A stretch of 64,000 bases of DNA from Zobellia amurskyensis (GTDB taxonomy: Bacteria; Bacteroidota; Bacteroidia; Flavobacteriales; Flavobacteriaceae). Under the pieces are notes generated by a model, which saw only the letters and a list, made by a program, of their open reading frames with translations, had not been told where the DNA came from and made no database searches. Shown piece after piece: positions 56,301 through 64,000 of this stretch. The position numbers and the translations under genes were made by a program. Numbering within the stretch: the first letter of the stretch is position 1; every line of letters starts with the position of its first letter. The stretch is from NCBI RefSeq assembly GCF_009725985.1, contig NZ_RCNR01000020.1, positions 17,008 through 81,007 on the forward strand, given 5' to 3'.

Positions 56301-58312
56301 CACCTCCAGGAGATATCAGCCCGCACCCTATAGTTACTAAAATTTTAGGCGATGATATTTTTAAAGGGGAACGCAAAGACAACCAGTTGGTTTCTGGTAA
56401 AGGTTTTGCTTTTGGAATGAACTTTGGCTATGGCTATGGTTTTGACTGGCCCATATTTTACGCTTCGGTAGAAATTGGAGCTGGGTTCGATGTTATGCAC
56501 GCCTATTACCCAAATGCTAAATGCGTAGGCAGACCTGGCCCGGTAGGCAACAATGGTTGGTACTCTATGGGGCAAGTATACGCCTATCTTTATGGTGAAT
56601 TTGGTGTAAAAGTGGACTTGGCTTTTATAAAAGGTAAATTTAAAATAGCTGAAGCCGGTGTAGCTGCAGCTTTACGAGGCCAATTCCCAAACCCTGTTTA
56701 CATACAGGGCTATGTAGGCATGTATTATAAAATCTTAGGTGGTTTAGTAGAAGGAAGAATGCGAATGAAAGTAGAACTGGGTGAAGAATGTGAATTAGAA
56801 GGCATTTCTAACACAGTGGGTGTTCCAATAATTTCAGATTTAACGCCAAGGCACTCAAGTGATGATGTATCCGTATTTGCAGCACCACAGGCAGTGTTTA
56901 ACTATGCTGCGAATTCCGATTTTACCGTAAATTTAGACGAAGGTAATCGCACTTTTAAAATACAACTCAAAAACTTTACGGTTACTTCAGAAGGACGCGA
57001 ACTTGAAGGCCAATTGGAATGGAATGACACCAATGACGCGGTCACTTTCAAGCCAGTAGCAACTTTACCTTCTGAAAAAGAGGTACAGGTAGTAGTTGAG
57101 GTTAGCTTCGACGAAAAAATTGGAGGGTCTTATCAAACCATGGTTGAAAACGGTCAACCTGTAATTGAGCGGTCGGAATCTACTTTTATGACCGACAAAG
57201 CACCAGACCATATACCATTAGAAAATATCGCCTATATGTACCCTGTTCTGGAACAGAAGAGTTTTCATCCCGAAGAGTTTGATACAGGCTACGTGAAGTT
57301 GATATCACAACAAAATTATCTTTTCGAAAGTGGTTTTGAAATGCGAGCAGAATTTGTTTCCAATTCAAACGGTCAAGGCGTACGCACCAATCTATCATAT
57401 GACCGTTCAAAAGCAACTGTGTTCTATGATGTGCCAGAAATGGTTTTGAACTCAACTCACACACTAAACTTAATGGCATTTCCACCGGGAGCAGATATTC
57501 AAACAGAAATTATAGTAGAGCAAACAGAAGTTTTATCAGGTGAAGAGGCAGGTGACACCAACTGGTTTGATCCTACTTCGGGTACTCAAGAAGTTAAGAA
57601 CACATCTAGTAGTGTAGTTGTATCCAACAAAAAAGCTGCAGAAGTAACCATTTCAAATGGTGCTCCCAAATCAATATTGGAATATAGTTTTAAAACTAGT
57701 AAGTATGCAACTTTTGGTGATAAGGTGGGGAGCTTAAACGTTACAGATAACCTTCTCAACTTTATTGGCGCAAATGTGCACTCCATGTCAATTGAAGTAG
57801 CTGACTATGAATATCTAGAAAAATTAGAGATTTTAGGTGGAAGATATACGGCATCACAACCTCTAGTTTATGGTCAAGCTATTTTAGATGACAAATATTA
57901 CAAGAAAAAAATCTATCCTCTTATTTACGAAGATTATCCCCTAGACGGTAATATACGGGTCAATCGTGAAGAAGATATTCTTGGAGTACCACCAATCCGG
58001 TCATTTTATATTTCTAACCAGTATGAGGCAAATGTGGAAAGTAAACCTTATTCGTATTGGGTAAAAAACAGAATTCCTTTCGTTTATGATTTACCTTATC
58101 AGTACAAAGAAGATTTTCTTCATTTACGAAATACAGTTTTAAGTAGATATGGAAATAATGAAGGAGACGCGGTTAAGTATGATTCGTACCGTTATTTATT
58201 AGAAGGATTTCCAGCAATTCCTCTTGGTAATTATAAATCACAATTATTTTATTCTACACCGGGAAATCTTTATCAGAATGGTTACGATATTGAATATGTA
58301 AACAAGTTATAG
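53372..58312 (+). CDS. 1646-residue exported beta-rich protein, family unknown
   Basis: A signal peptide ends near HGFVWA (residues 1-19). A Ser/Thr/Lys-rich linker and helical part reach about residue 160; then there are ~1000 residues of repetitive beta strands with many short Gly/Asp turns (for example ISLEGDVRVSRNVLLP, VEFGAKNLVLDSQGVSG, GKLAIAGKVNQK). This suggests a long beta-groove or barrel. Near 1060-1140 Gly/Tyr/Phe-rich strands (FAFGMNFGYGYGFDWPIFYASVEIGAGF) look like membrane strands. An Ig-like domain (Big_5 type) lies near 1155-1270. Low Cys, no typical T9SS tail seen. Placed directly after the toxin and immunity genes; a scaffold or transport role for the toxin is possible but unproven. 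Confidence 0.7.
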   Translation: MRKNYIHIILFLWHGFVWANPNDFSIEASEASSIKTFVVSKDSTTSNPKDTTKLKKANTQQLAHLQQLATMRSSLLAPRPTNADNPKIEEAEEKVFRSFPSLDKKLVESQNFNVSFANREPEFNEAFLAENFQQNPAVDKLINNAKNALNAVAELGNFVDIITGNELLELPVGLKKTDQTSNNSVELAITEVKFTSGYALLKIWARLIIPEKGEFKNEKDRGIERELFFGAENVKLSHDGGLSGDMKLVLLGNQAIPIQGDNWLLTLKGGIDLKTGAFTDQSFIEFNCSDLKGISLEGDVRVSRNVLLPIDQDGNYTCGSDTGNQYSIKDDEKVVNNKCYVGASFKASANGWNDIFTTVNLPPFEVVGLKSWGFNMQNITLDFSDTRSAENMELPVDYNKTYPGEDLKLWRGFYAKEVSVMLPKGIENTKKSNGRVEFGAKNLVLDSQGVSGTFFGENVLKTGEGSAGKWAFTIDDVSISLSRNSLSGGSIGGDVSVPILKEPMGYAGYIAQDGYGLSAVLNSSYTAPVFLGEMQLLRNSTVGIDVKDGNVYPHANLTGKLAIAGKVNQKEGETPDPEDKNGFAFSGISFQELELQTEPGKKAIQAKAFGFNGEMNLMGFPASIGDLKLVTPNNQVGLSFDLKINLDDGGSHATTSMDILGKLNDGEKIQQWRFEKVKIDGIAIKYTKSNFTLEGSLKVMEDDPIYGDGFDGTLSATFKNPNFKVGGRAIFGKTEFRYWNVDVWMDNVEGNGDSKLPLKAFVGGISNRMKKTGGNASGFEPGTATYEPDANTGLAIRAGVKIQTQNSGSFSCKAYLEMEYNIHGGLNRIGFMGEGAIMGDGDGGSLAETGAAASKVGKALEGNSAAAANKRYGNYLSVAQESIPVHDVAASGKVGVYVGIERDFVNDTFDGEFELYLDLSAVKGGGANNLAGYAKIHTGPNDWYMYIGTPQQRIDLLFNSGVQVRVGGYFMTGTKLPPPGDISPHPIVTKILGDDIFKGERKDNQLVSGKGFAFGMNFGYGYGFDWPIFYASVEIGAGFDVMHAYYPNAKCVGRPGPVGNNGWYSMGQVYAYLYGEFGVKVDLAFIKGKFKIAEAGVAAALRGQFPNPVYIQGYVGMYYKILGGLVEGRMRMKVELGEECELEGISNTVGVPIISDLTPRHSSDDVSVFAAPQAVFNYAANSDFTVNLDEGNRTFKIQLKNFTVTSEGRELEGQLEWNDTNDAVTFKPVATLPSEKEVQVVVEVSFDEKIGGSYQTMVENGQPVIERSESTFMTDKAPDHIPLENIAYMYPVLEQKSFHPEEFDTGYVKLISQQNYLFESGFEMRAEFVSNSNGQGVRTNLSYDRSKATVFYDVPEMVLNSTHTLNLMAFPPGADIQTEIIVEQTEVLSGEEAGDTNWFDPTSGTQEVKNTSSSVVVSNKKAAEVTISNGAPKSILEYSFKTSKYATFGDKVGSLNVTDNLLNFIGANVHSMSIEVADYEYLEKLEILGGRYTASQPLVYGQAILDDKYYKKKIYPLIYEDYPLDGNIRVNREEDILGVPPIRSFYISNQYEANVESKPYSYWVKNRIPFVYDLPYQYKEDFLHLRNTVLSRYGNNEGDAVKYDSYRYLLEGFPAIPLGNYKSQLFYSTPGNLYQNGYDIEYVNKL

Positions 58313-58344
58313 TATATACTTTTTATAAGTTAAAAATAAATAGA

Positions 58345-60402
58345 TTGAAGAAAATAGTACTAATAGTTTTATTAATAACAAACTTGGCTTGGAGTCAAGA
58401 TACCGCATCAGTTCAGTTAATTACCCGTTCTCTCCCAGAAAAGGTGATGTTACGCTGGGCTGTAGATAAACCATTGGAATGGAAAAGAGCCAATGAATAT
58501 GGTTTTTTGGTTGAACGTGCTACAATTTCTAGAAATGGCATAGCCGTTGTACCCATAGAAAGACAACGATTAACTCTCACCCCACTTAAACCTAAACCAC
58601 TAGAAGAATGGGCAGACTTGGCAAATAACGATCAGAATGTTGCGGTTTTAGCTCAAGCGCTTTATGGCAGTTCATTTGAAACCACAGCTCCAAGTTCCAG
58701 AACATTGGGGAAAATTACCGCCATAAATAACGAACTAGAACAACGGTTTACTTTTGGCCTCCTTGCGGCAGAGCAAAATTTTCAAGGTGCTATGCTTGCA
58801 GGATGGGGGTTTGAAGACACCTCAGTGGCTGCCGGAGAAAACTACATTTACAAAGTTTCCGTTGCTTTGCCCGAAGAAAGTTCAATAATAATTAACGAAA
58901 ATAGCGTTTATGCCAGTCCAGACTTATATGAAGAACTTCCTTTACCAATAGAATTGGCAGGCGTTTTTAGTGACTCAAGCGTTCTTTTAAGTTGGAATTA
59001 TGATTTATTGAGTACCATTTATACAAGTTACCTGGTAGAAAGGTCTATAGACAACATCAATTATGAACAGCAAAATGGACAACCAATTTTTAATGCTTCC
59101 GAGGAAAAGGAAAAGAAGCAAGTATCCTTATATTACACCGATTCTATTCCAAATAACAAAACCTATTTCTATAGGGTTGTAGGTAAGACCGCTTTTGGAG
59201 AAGTGGGCCCACCAACCAAGCCTATTTCTGGTAAAGCTTTAAAAGGACTCGAATTTGTTCCAAGAATATATAAAAAGGAAATTCCAACCGATAATAAAGC
59301 TATCCTGTATTGGGAGTTTAAGGATGAAGGCAATGCATTGATTTCCAAATTTAAATTGCTCCGTGGATACAAAGCTGATGGTCCTTTTGAAATGGTAGTG
59401 GATAACATACCCACTACGCAAAGAAAAATCACTTTTAACGATTTAAAAAGAATTAATTACTTCACTATTGTTGCGGTTGGCAAAAATGGGGTTAATGGTG
59501 AGTCTTATCCTGCCATTGTACAACCTGTAGATTCAATTCCTCCTGCTCCACCTATTGGATTGAAAGGTGTAATGGACACCACTGGTATTGTAAAACTTAG
59601 CTGGACTAAAAATCAGGAAGACGACCTTGGTGGCTATCGCATATTCCGATCTAACAATCCAAAAACAGAATTTAGTGAGGTTACAAACGCGACCTTCGAA
59701 AATGAAATCTACAACGACACCGTTGTTGCGGCCAATCTTAATAAAAAAATATACTATAAGTTACAAGCTGAAGACCTTCGCTTTAACCGATCTAAATTCT
59801 CTAAGATGCTAACCGTTGACAAACCAGATCTTATTGCCCCATCACCTCCGGTAATTACTAAGTACGAAGTTACCTCAGAAGGCATTCAACTCAATTGGAT
59901 TCCTAGTAGTAGCCAAGATGTTGCCTCGCACCGAGTGTATCGAAAAACATTGAACTCTACAGAAAATAATTGGAAAGAAGTACACGAAGCAAAGTTAGAT
60001 TCTACTTTTCTAGATAGTACTAATCTTATAGAAAACACCTATAGCTATACCGTCATAGCTGAAGATTCTGTTGGTTTGGAAAGCATGCCTGCAAGCCCAA
60101 TTACCTTAAATTGGTTAGGTAAGGTTTTAGAGGAAATTGATATTAAATTCTCCGGAACCGTAAATCGTGAATTACGCTTTATTAACCTTTCTTGGAAAGT
60201 AAAAAACAAAGATGTACTAGAATACCGTTTATATCGCGGAAAAAGTGAAGAAGGCTTGAAGCTATACAAAACCATTAAAGGAAGTGCAAATAGTTTTAAT
60301 GACGTTTCTCTGGAAATAAATTCAAGTTATACATATGGGCTTCAATTGATTCTTAAAGGAGGAACAATATCGTTAATAAAAAAGATAAGTTTAAAATATT
60401 AA
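58345..60402 (+). CDS. Fibronectin type III repeat exoprotein
   Basis: 685 residues from a TTG start giving a good signal peptide (MKKIVLIVLLITNLAWSQ). About four Fn3-like domains in the second two thirds, each with a W at the B strand and a Y/L pattern: VLLSWNYD, LYWEFKDEGNALISKFKLLR, VKLSWTKNQEDDLGGYRIFR, IQLNWIPSSSQDVASHRVYR, INLSWKVKNKDVLEYRLYR. The N-terminal ~200 residues are of unknown fold. No T9SS tail. It lies between the 1646-residue protein and the SprB-repeat gene with short spacers (32 and 4 bases), so one operon. Confidence 0.8.
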   Translation: MKKIVLIVLLITNLAWSQDTASVQLITRSLPEKVMLRWAVDKPLEWKRANEYGFLVERATISRNGIAVVPIERQRLTLTPLKPKPLEEWADLANNDQNVAVLAQALYGSSFETTAPSSRTLGKITAINNELEQRFTFGLLAAEQNFQGAMLAGWGFEDTSVAAGENYIYKVSVALPEESSIIINENSVYASPDLYEELPLPIELAGVFSDSSVLLSWNYDLLSTIYTSYLVERSIDNINYEQQNGQPIFNASEEKEKKQVSLYYTDSIPNNKTYFYRVVGKTAFGEVGPPTKPISGKALKGLEFVPRIYKKEIPTDNKAILYWEFKDEGNALISKFKLLRGYKADGPFEMVVDNIPTTQRKITFNDLKRINYFTIVAVGKNGVNGESYPAIVQPVDSIPPAPPIGLKGVMDTTGIVKLSWTKNQEDDLGGYRIFRSNNPKTEFSEVTNATFENEIYNDTVVAANLNKKIYYKLQAEDLRFNRSKFSKMLTVDKPDLIAPSPPVITKYEVTSEGIQLNWIPSSSQDVASHRVYRKTLNSTENNWKEVHEAKLDSTFLDSTNLIENTYSYTVIAEDSVGLESMPASPITLNWLGKVLEEIDIKFSGTVNRELRFINLSWKVKNKDVLEYRLYRGKSEEGLKLYKTIKGSANSFNDVSLEINSSYTYGLQLILKGGTISLIKKISLKY

Positions 60403-60406
60403 GCCT

Positions 60407-63400
60407 ATGAAAAAGCTAATTTTCATATTGTTCTTCGTTATTTGTGCTAAATCATTCGCCCAAACTTATGATGTTTATATGGATCCTTTTCTTCGGACTT
60501 ATCCTTATATAGAAAATGGTACGGAATACTATCGAACCACTCGCGGTACAATGCTAGTTCGTGATGCGAACATGAACGTCTTAATTAGTATAAACAGAAC
60601 TTTTGAAACCAATAATACAGGAGTTTTTGAATGGCCGGGGGACATACGATCTGCAAGAACCAACTCAAGTTCAATAAACTTTAGTGGTACTTTTAGGACT
60701 GACACCTCACCGAAGAGCTTTAGCACGTCTGATTCAGGCTCAATGACTATTGGTGACTGGAATTCATCGTTGTCCATGATTTTTAGTTATCCAGCCCCTC
60801 AATACAACTTTGAGGCACTCATTAATTTTGCTGAGGAGATGAATATCTCTATTCCGAATTCAACTCTATGTTATGATCAAGACGTACAACTTACTCAAAA
60901 CGCGAGAGGACATCCTAATCAAGCCTATAATTGGCAATTTAAAGGTCCACTCATAGGAGATAATTGGGCTAGTATCCCGTCTTCCACAGCATCTCCTTCC
61001 GGGACTAAAATTATTAGTTTGGCTGAACTTTATCCAGACCCTAACGAATTGAGTAAAAGGATGGGCAAACCCATACAGTTTCAAATACATAACGTTCTGA
61101 ACGATTATGACTCAAATATAAAGACCTATACGTGGTTAGACTGCCCTCCTGAATTTGATAGTGCAACCACCACCAGTACCACCTGTGTTAATTCAACAGA
61201 TGGAGGCGCAACAATTACTTTTTTGGAGGATATCAATCCAGGATTTTCCATGCGCTATTTTATTTATCAAGGTGAGCCCTCTGAATTTCCTACAACTAGC
61301 AGTCCTGAAGACGAGCGTCCTCCAGACGCTTATAAAAACTGGAGTCTTAGCTCCCTCATAGATAATGGAAATGGCACTTACAGTGGTTCAACTGAAAATA
61401 ATTTGGAACCAGGAAACTACTACATTGTTTATCAAGAAGTACTTTATGACCCTAACGGTATTGATGTAACAGTTACCAGCGGTGCTATCACGCCTACCTC
61501 ATTTACAGTTGGCAATCCCACTGCAGTGGCTATTAAAGATGTAAGTATCACAGAACCTACATGCTCTACAATAGCTACTGGTTCAGCTACGGTCAATGTA
61601 GTTGCCCTAAGTGGACAAGATTTTGAAACGGGCACGTATTTTTATTCTAAAGATGATGGTGTAACTTGGCAATCCTCACCTATTTTTGATAACCTTCCGC
61701 AAGGTAGTGTGAATACTTTTCGCGTAAAACTTGTATTTTTAGATGGCTGGGAATGTATTAGCACAGATAGTGAACGTAGGACAATAGCTAACGTAGTTAA
61801 CATTCTTTCTGTGAATAACGCCAGTGGTGAAGTTCCTCCCACTAGTAATACTTCGGATGATGGTCAACTTTTTATACGAGTTGACGGCGGTGCACCTGCA
61901 TACACTTTTGAACTATACAACAGATCAAACCCTACTGTAATCTTAGAAAGCAAAACTGTAGACACTGCTACTATTCCAAATAATGAATATACCTTTGAAG
62001 GACTTGATGAAGGCACCTATTTTAGTATTGTTAAAGATGCAAATTGTGATGTCACAAGTCAAGATTATATTTTGGAAGCCGCCCTTACGCCTCAACTTGG
62101 TCTTCCAACAGTTACACCTATAAGTTGCAACAACGCAGATGATGCAACAATTACAGTAAACGCAACTTACGGAGAACCTACTACTTTTTTCTATGAATTA
62201 AGAATTGGTGCTACCGTTGTAAGAGATGGAAATTTCGCATCAAGTACAATTGCCCCATTTGAAGAAGACATTACATTTTCAAATCTTGAAGCAGGTAACT
62301 ATTCTCTTTTTGTGAGGGCAGATTTAGGAGATTTTTCATCCATTGTAATACCAGAAATAATTAATCCAGATCCTATTACTGCCACAATAAGCGCAACATC
62401 ATTTTCTTGTTTTGATTCAATCGATGGTGCAATAACAGTAGTTGCTACGGGTGCAACCAACTATGAATATGAACTAAGTACCGATCGAGGTAATTGGGTT
62501 GAGTTGGTTGGCAACACCATATCCGTTGACAATCCAAACTTTTATGAAGTAAGGCTTAGAAATCGTGATAATCCCAGTTGTATTTCAGCAGTTTCAAATC
62601 AAGAAGAGGTTACCAGACCAGATGAAATTTCTATTAGGGAAGTAATTAACAGCCATAAAAATTTAGCCACTTTTGGTGATACCAACGGCGAATTGGAAAT
62701 CAGTGTCGTTGGAGGAACGGGCACCTATGATTACGCTTGGGAGAAGGATGGGCAACCTTTCGCAATCTCTGCCAATTCCACGAATACGTTTTTAAAAGAC
62801 CTATCTTTTGGAGAGTACCAAGTTACCATAAGTGATTCCAACAATAGTTCGTGTTCTACGATTTCCGATGTAATAGAAATCACGCAGCCCGAAGCTCTGG
62901 ACATTATATCCTTTAATAAAACCGCAGACGCCTGTAACGGGATCGAAAATGGAAGTATTACCGCCGAATTGGAAGGTACGGGTCCGATTACCCTATCGTT
63001 AATAAATACGACCATCAATGAAACCGCTTCTTATATAACCGAAAACCGTACATATAATTTTACGGACCTAAAACCCGGCGATTATACGTTGACAATTTCC
63101 GATGGGGTTTCACCAAATCCTTTCGTAGGTCCGATAGTGGCAACTATTGGTGAACTTGCGGAAATCACCGCCGATGTAGCGAAAACCGATGTAAGCTGCG
63201 ACGGTTTCACCCAGGGGACAATCACGCTTAGCGGTATGGCCGGCGGTGCGCCCTTTACTTCCGGGGCCAATGCACTTACGGGTTACGAATATAGAATCAA
63301 CGATACGTTCAATACTTTTCAACCCGAGCCTGTATTCAACAATGTAGCTGTTGGAAGTTATACGCTTACCGTAAGAGATGCCTTGGGCTGCGAATTTAAC

Positions 63401-64000
63401 ACTCTTGTAGAAGTTGTTCAGAACGGCGTACCCGTACTTGATCCGGCAGCTACCATAGTCAATGACGCCTCTTCCGACACAAGCTTGGACGGTTCCGTAG
63501 TTCTTGAATTCGAGACCGGTACCGATCTGGGCTCGCTTTCATTTGAATGGTCGGGCCCCGGGGTATCGGGAATCACCACAAAAGACCTTAACGGCGTAGG
63601 CACAGGAACATATCAAGTTGTCTTATCCGCCCCGGGAGACTGTAATTCTACGGAAGTGTTCACCGTAGGCGTTGAAGCGGCCTTCTCAATCCAGCCCCTT
63701 ACGGGTACACCGGCGATCTGTTCCGGGACGGCGGACGGCAGTGTAACGGCAAATATTGTCGCTACTGGGCCCGTTACGTTCAACTGGTTTGAAATTGGCG
63801 ACCCCTCCACTCCCGTTTCCATGATCGCGAACACTACCGAAAGGACCGTGACCCTGGAGAACAGAGGTGCGGGGGAATATTATTTGGAAATCGTGGATCA
63901 AAATGGACTGACCGTAAGGAGCTCCGATAATTTTGAAATCGTAGAACTACCGGAAGTCACGGCGACTATCGTTCCCGTTCCTACCTGTAGTGGGGAAAGT
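60407..64000 (+). CDS. SprB-repeat-like surface adhesin (3' truncated by the window)
   Basis: ATG at 60407 with signal peptide (MKKLIFILFFVICAKSFAQ). The frame is open to the right edge: 1198 residues with no end. From about residue 250 the chain consists of repeated ~75-90-residue units with Cys-x-n-(D/N)-G-x-I/T at the start and L-x-x-G-x-Y-x-(V/L)-x-(V/L)-x-D near the end, e.g. SCDGFTQGTITLSGMAGG ... VGSYTLTVRDALGCEF, the SprB repeat pattern. Such proteins are moved on the surface in gliding and exported by T9SS; the sorting tail would be beyond the edge. From about 62,880 the base composition becomes much more GC-rich. Confidence 0.85.
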   Translation, partial: MKKLIFILFFVICAKSFAQTYDVYMDPFLRTYPYIENGTEYYRTTRGTMLVRDANMNVLISINRTFETNNTGVFEWPGDIRSARTNSSSINFSGTFRTDTSPKSFSTSDSGSMTIGDWNSSLSMIFSYPAPQYNFEALINFAEEMNISIPNSTLCYDQDVQLTQNARGHPNQAYNWQFKGPLIGDNWASIPSSTASPSGTKIISLAELYPDPNELSKRMGKPIQFQIHNVLNDYDSNIKTYTWLDCPPEFDSATTTSTTCVNSTDGGATITFLEDINPGFSMRYFIYQGEPSEFPTTSSPEDERPPDAYKNWSLSSLIDNGNGTYSGSTENNLEPGNYYIVYQEVLYDPNGIDVTVTSGAITPTSFTVGNPTAVAIKDVSITEPTCSTIATGSATVNVVALSGQDFETGTYFYSKDDGVTWQSSPIFDNLPQGSVNTFRVKLVFLDGWECISTDSERRTIANVVNILSVNNASGEVPPTSNTSDDGQLFIRVDGGAPAYTFELYNRSNPTVILESKTVDTATIPNNEYTFEGLDEGTYFSIVKDANCDVTSQDYILEAALTPQLGLPTVTPISCNNADDATITVNATYGEPTTFFYELRIGATVVRDGNFASSTIAPFEEDITFSNLEAGNYSLFVRADLGDFSSIVIPEIINPDPITATISATSFSCFDSIDGAITVVATGATNYEYELSTDRGNWVELVGNTISVDNPNFYEVRLRNRDNPSCISAVSNQEEVTRPDEISIREVINSHKNLATFGDTNGELEISVVGGTGTYDYAWEKDGQPFAISANSTNTFLKDLSFGEYQVTISDSNNSSCSTISDVIEITQPEALDIISFNKTADACNGIENGSITAELEGTGPITLSLINTTINETASYITENRTYNFTDLKPGDYTLTISDGVSPNPFVGPIVATIGELAEITADVAKTDVSCDGFTQGTITLSGMAGGAPFTSGANALTGYEYRINDTFNTFQPEPVFNNVAVGSYTLTVRDALGCEFNTLVEVVQNGVPVLDPAATIVNDASSDTSLDGSVVLEFETGTDLGSLSFEWSGPGVSGITTKDLNGVGTGTYQVVLSAPGDCNSTEVFTVGVEAAFSIQPLTGTPAICSGTADGSVTANIVATGPVTFNWFEIGDPSTPVSMIANTTERTVTLENRGAGEYYLEIVDQNGLTVRSSDNFEIVELPEVTATIVPVPTCSGES

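Overview
This window is chromosomal DNA from a member of the Bacteroidota, most likely a marine Flavobacteriaceae of the Zobellia/Maribacter/Cellulophaga type. The evidence is a SusC/SusD pair, the gliding genes gldD and gldE, a type IX secretion (T9SS) sorting domain, SprB-like repeats, and promoters of the Bacteroidota form TTG-N19-TAnnTTTG. Starts often lack a Shine-Dalgarno sequence and several are GTG or TTG. No tRNA, rRNA, CRISPR array or insertion sequence was found.

Left part (1-13.1 kb): mostly housekeeping and conserved genes. They are a thioredoxin-fold protein cut by the left edge, an ACT-like protein, YraN, a DUF1800/DUF1501 pair whose DUF1501 member has both a Tat-like signal and a T9SS-type tail, metG, tex, an HPP membrane protein, a small Lys/Cys protein, a class II deacetylase-fold protein and a PAP2 phosphatase.

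Sugar locus (13.1-23.8 kb): a compact polysaccharide utilisation locus on the minus strand. A GntR-type regulator with a sugar-binding-like effector domain is followed by susC and susD, a hairpin terminator, then a second operon of a cytoplasmic GH36 alpha-galactosidase-like enzyme, a sugar O-acetyltransferase and a sodium/solute symporter. Both operon promoters carry the same tandem 10-bp direct repeat (core CTATGmTA) next to a TAnnTTTG box, which looks like the shared operator.

Core genes (24-44.3 kb): gldD, gldE, ssb and mutY run on the minus strand, opposite hup, a 29-residue very basic peptide and rng. Next come recX, a small outer-membrane barrel, a cupin/JmjC protein, bioB and a flotillin/NfeD pair. 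A split biotin locus follows: bioA with a ketoacyl synthase, then bioF-DUF2007-bioD, interrupted by a glycosyltransferase on the other strand. An M61 peptidase overlaps a GNAT acetyltransferase.

Right part (44.3-64 kb): the accessory region and the most unusual part. A frameshifted outer-membrane barrel gene is followed by ten copies of a 7-bp repeat and then a 1,856-residue TANFOR-type exoprotein. That protein has Fn3, zincin peptidase, hydrophobic pre-toxin and C-terminal PD-(D/E)XK nuclease-like regions. Four bases downstream is an AT-rich cytoplasmic ORF that fits an immunity gene. Then come a 1,646-residue exported protein of unknown family, an Fn3-repeat exoprotein and a SprB-repeat adhesin cut by the right edge, whose last 1.1 kb changes base composition. 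I read this as a surface-delivered polymorphic toxin locus; the function is inferred from sequence.
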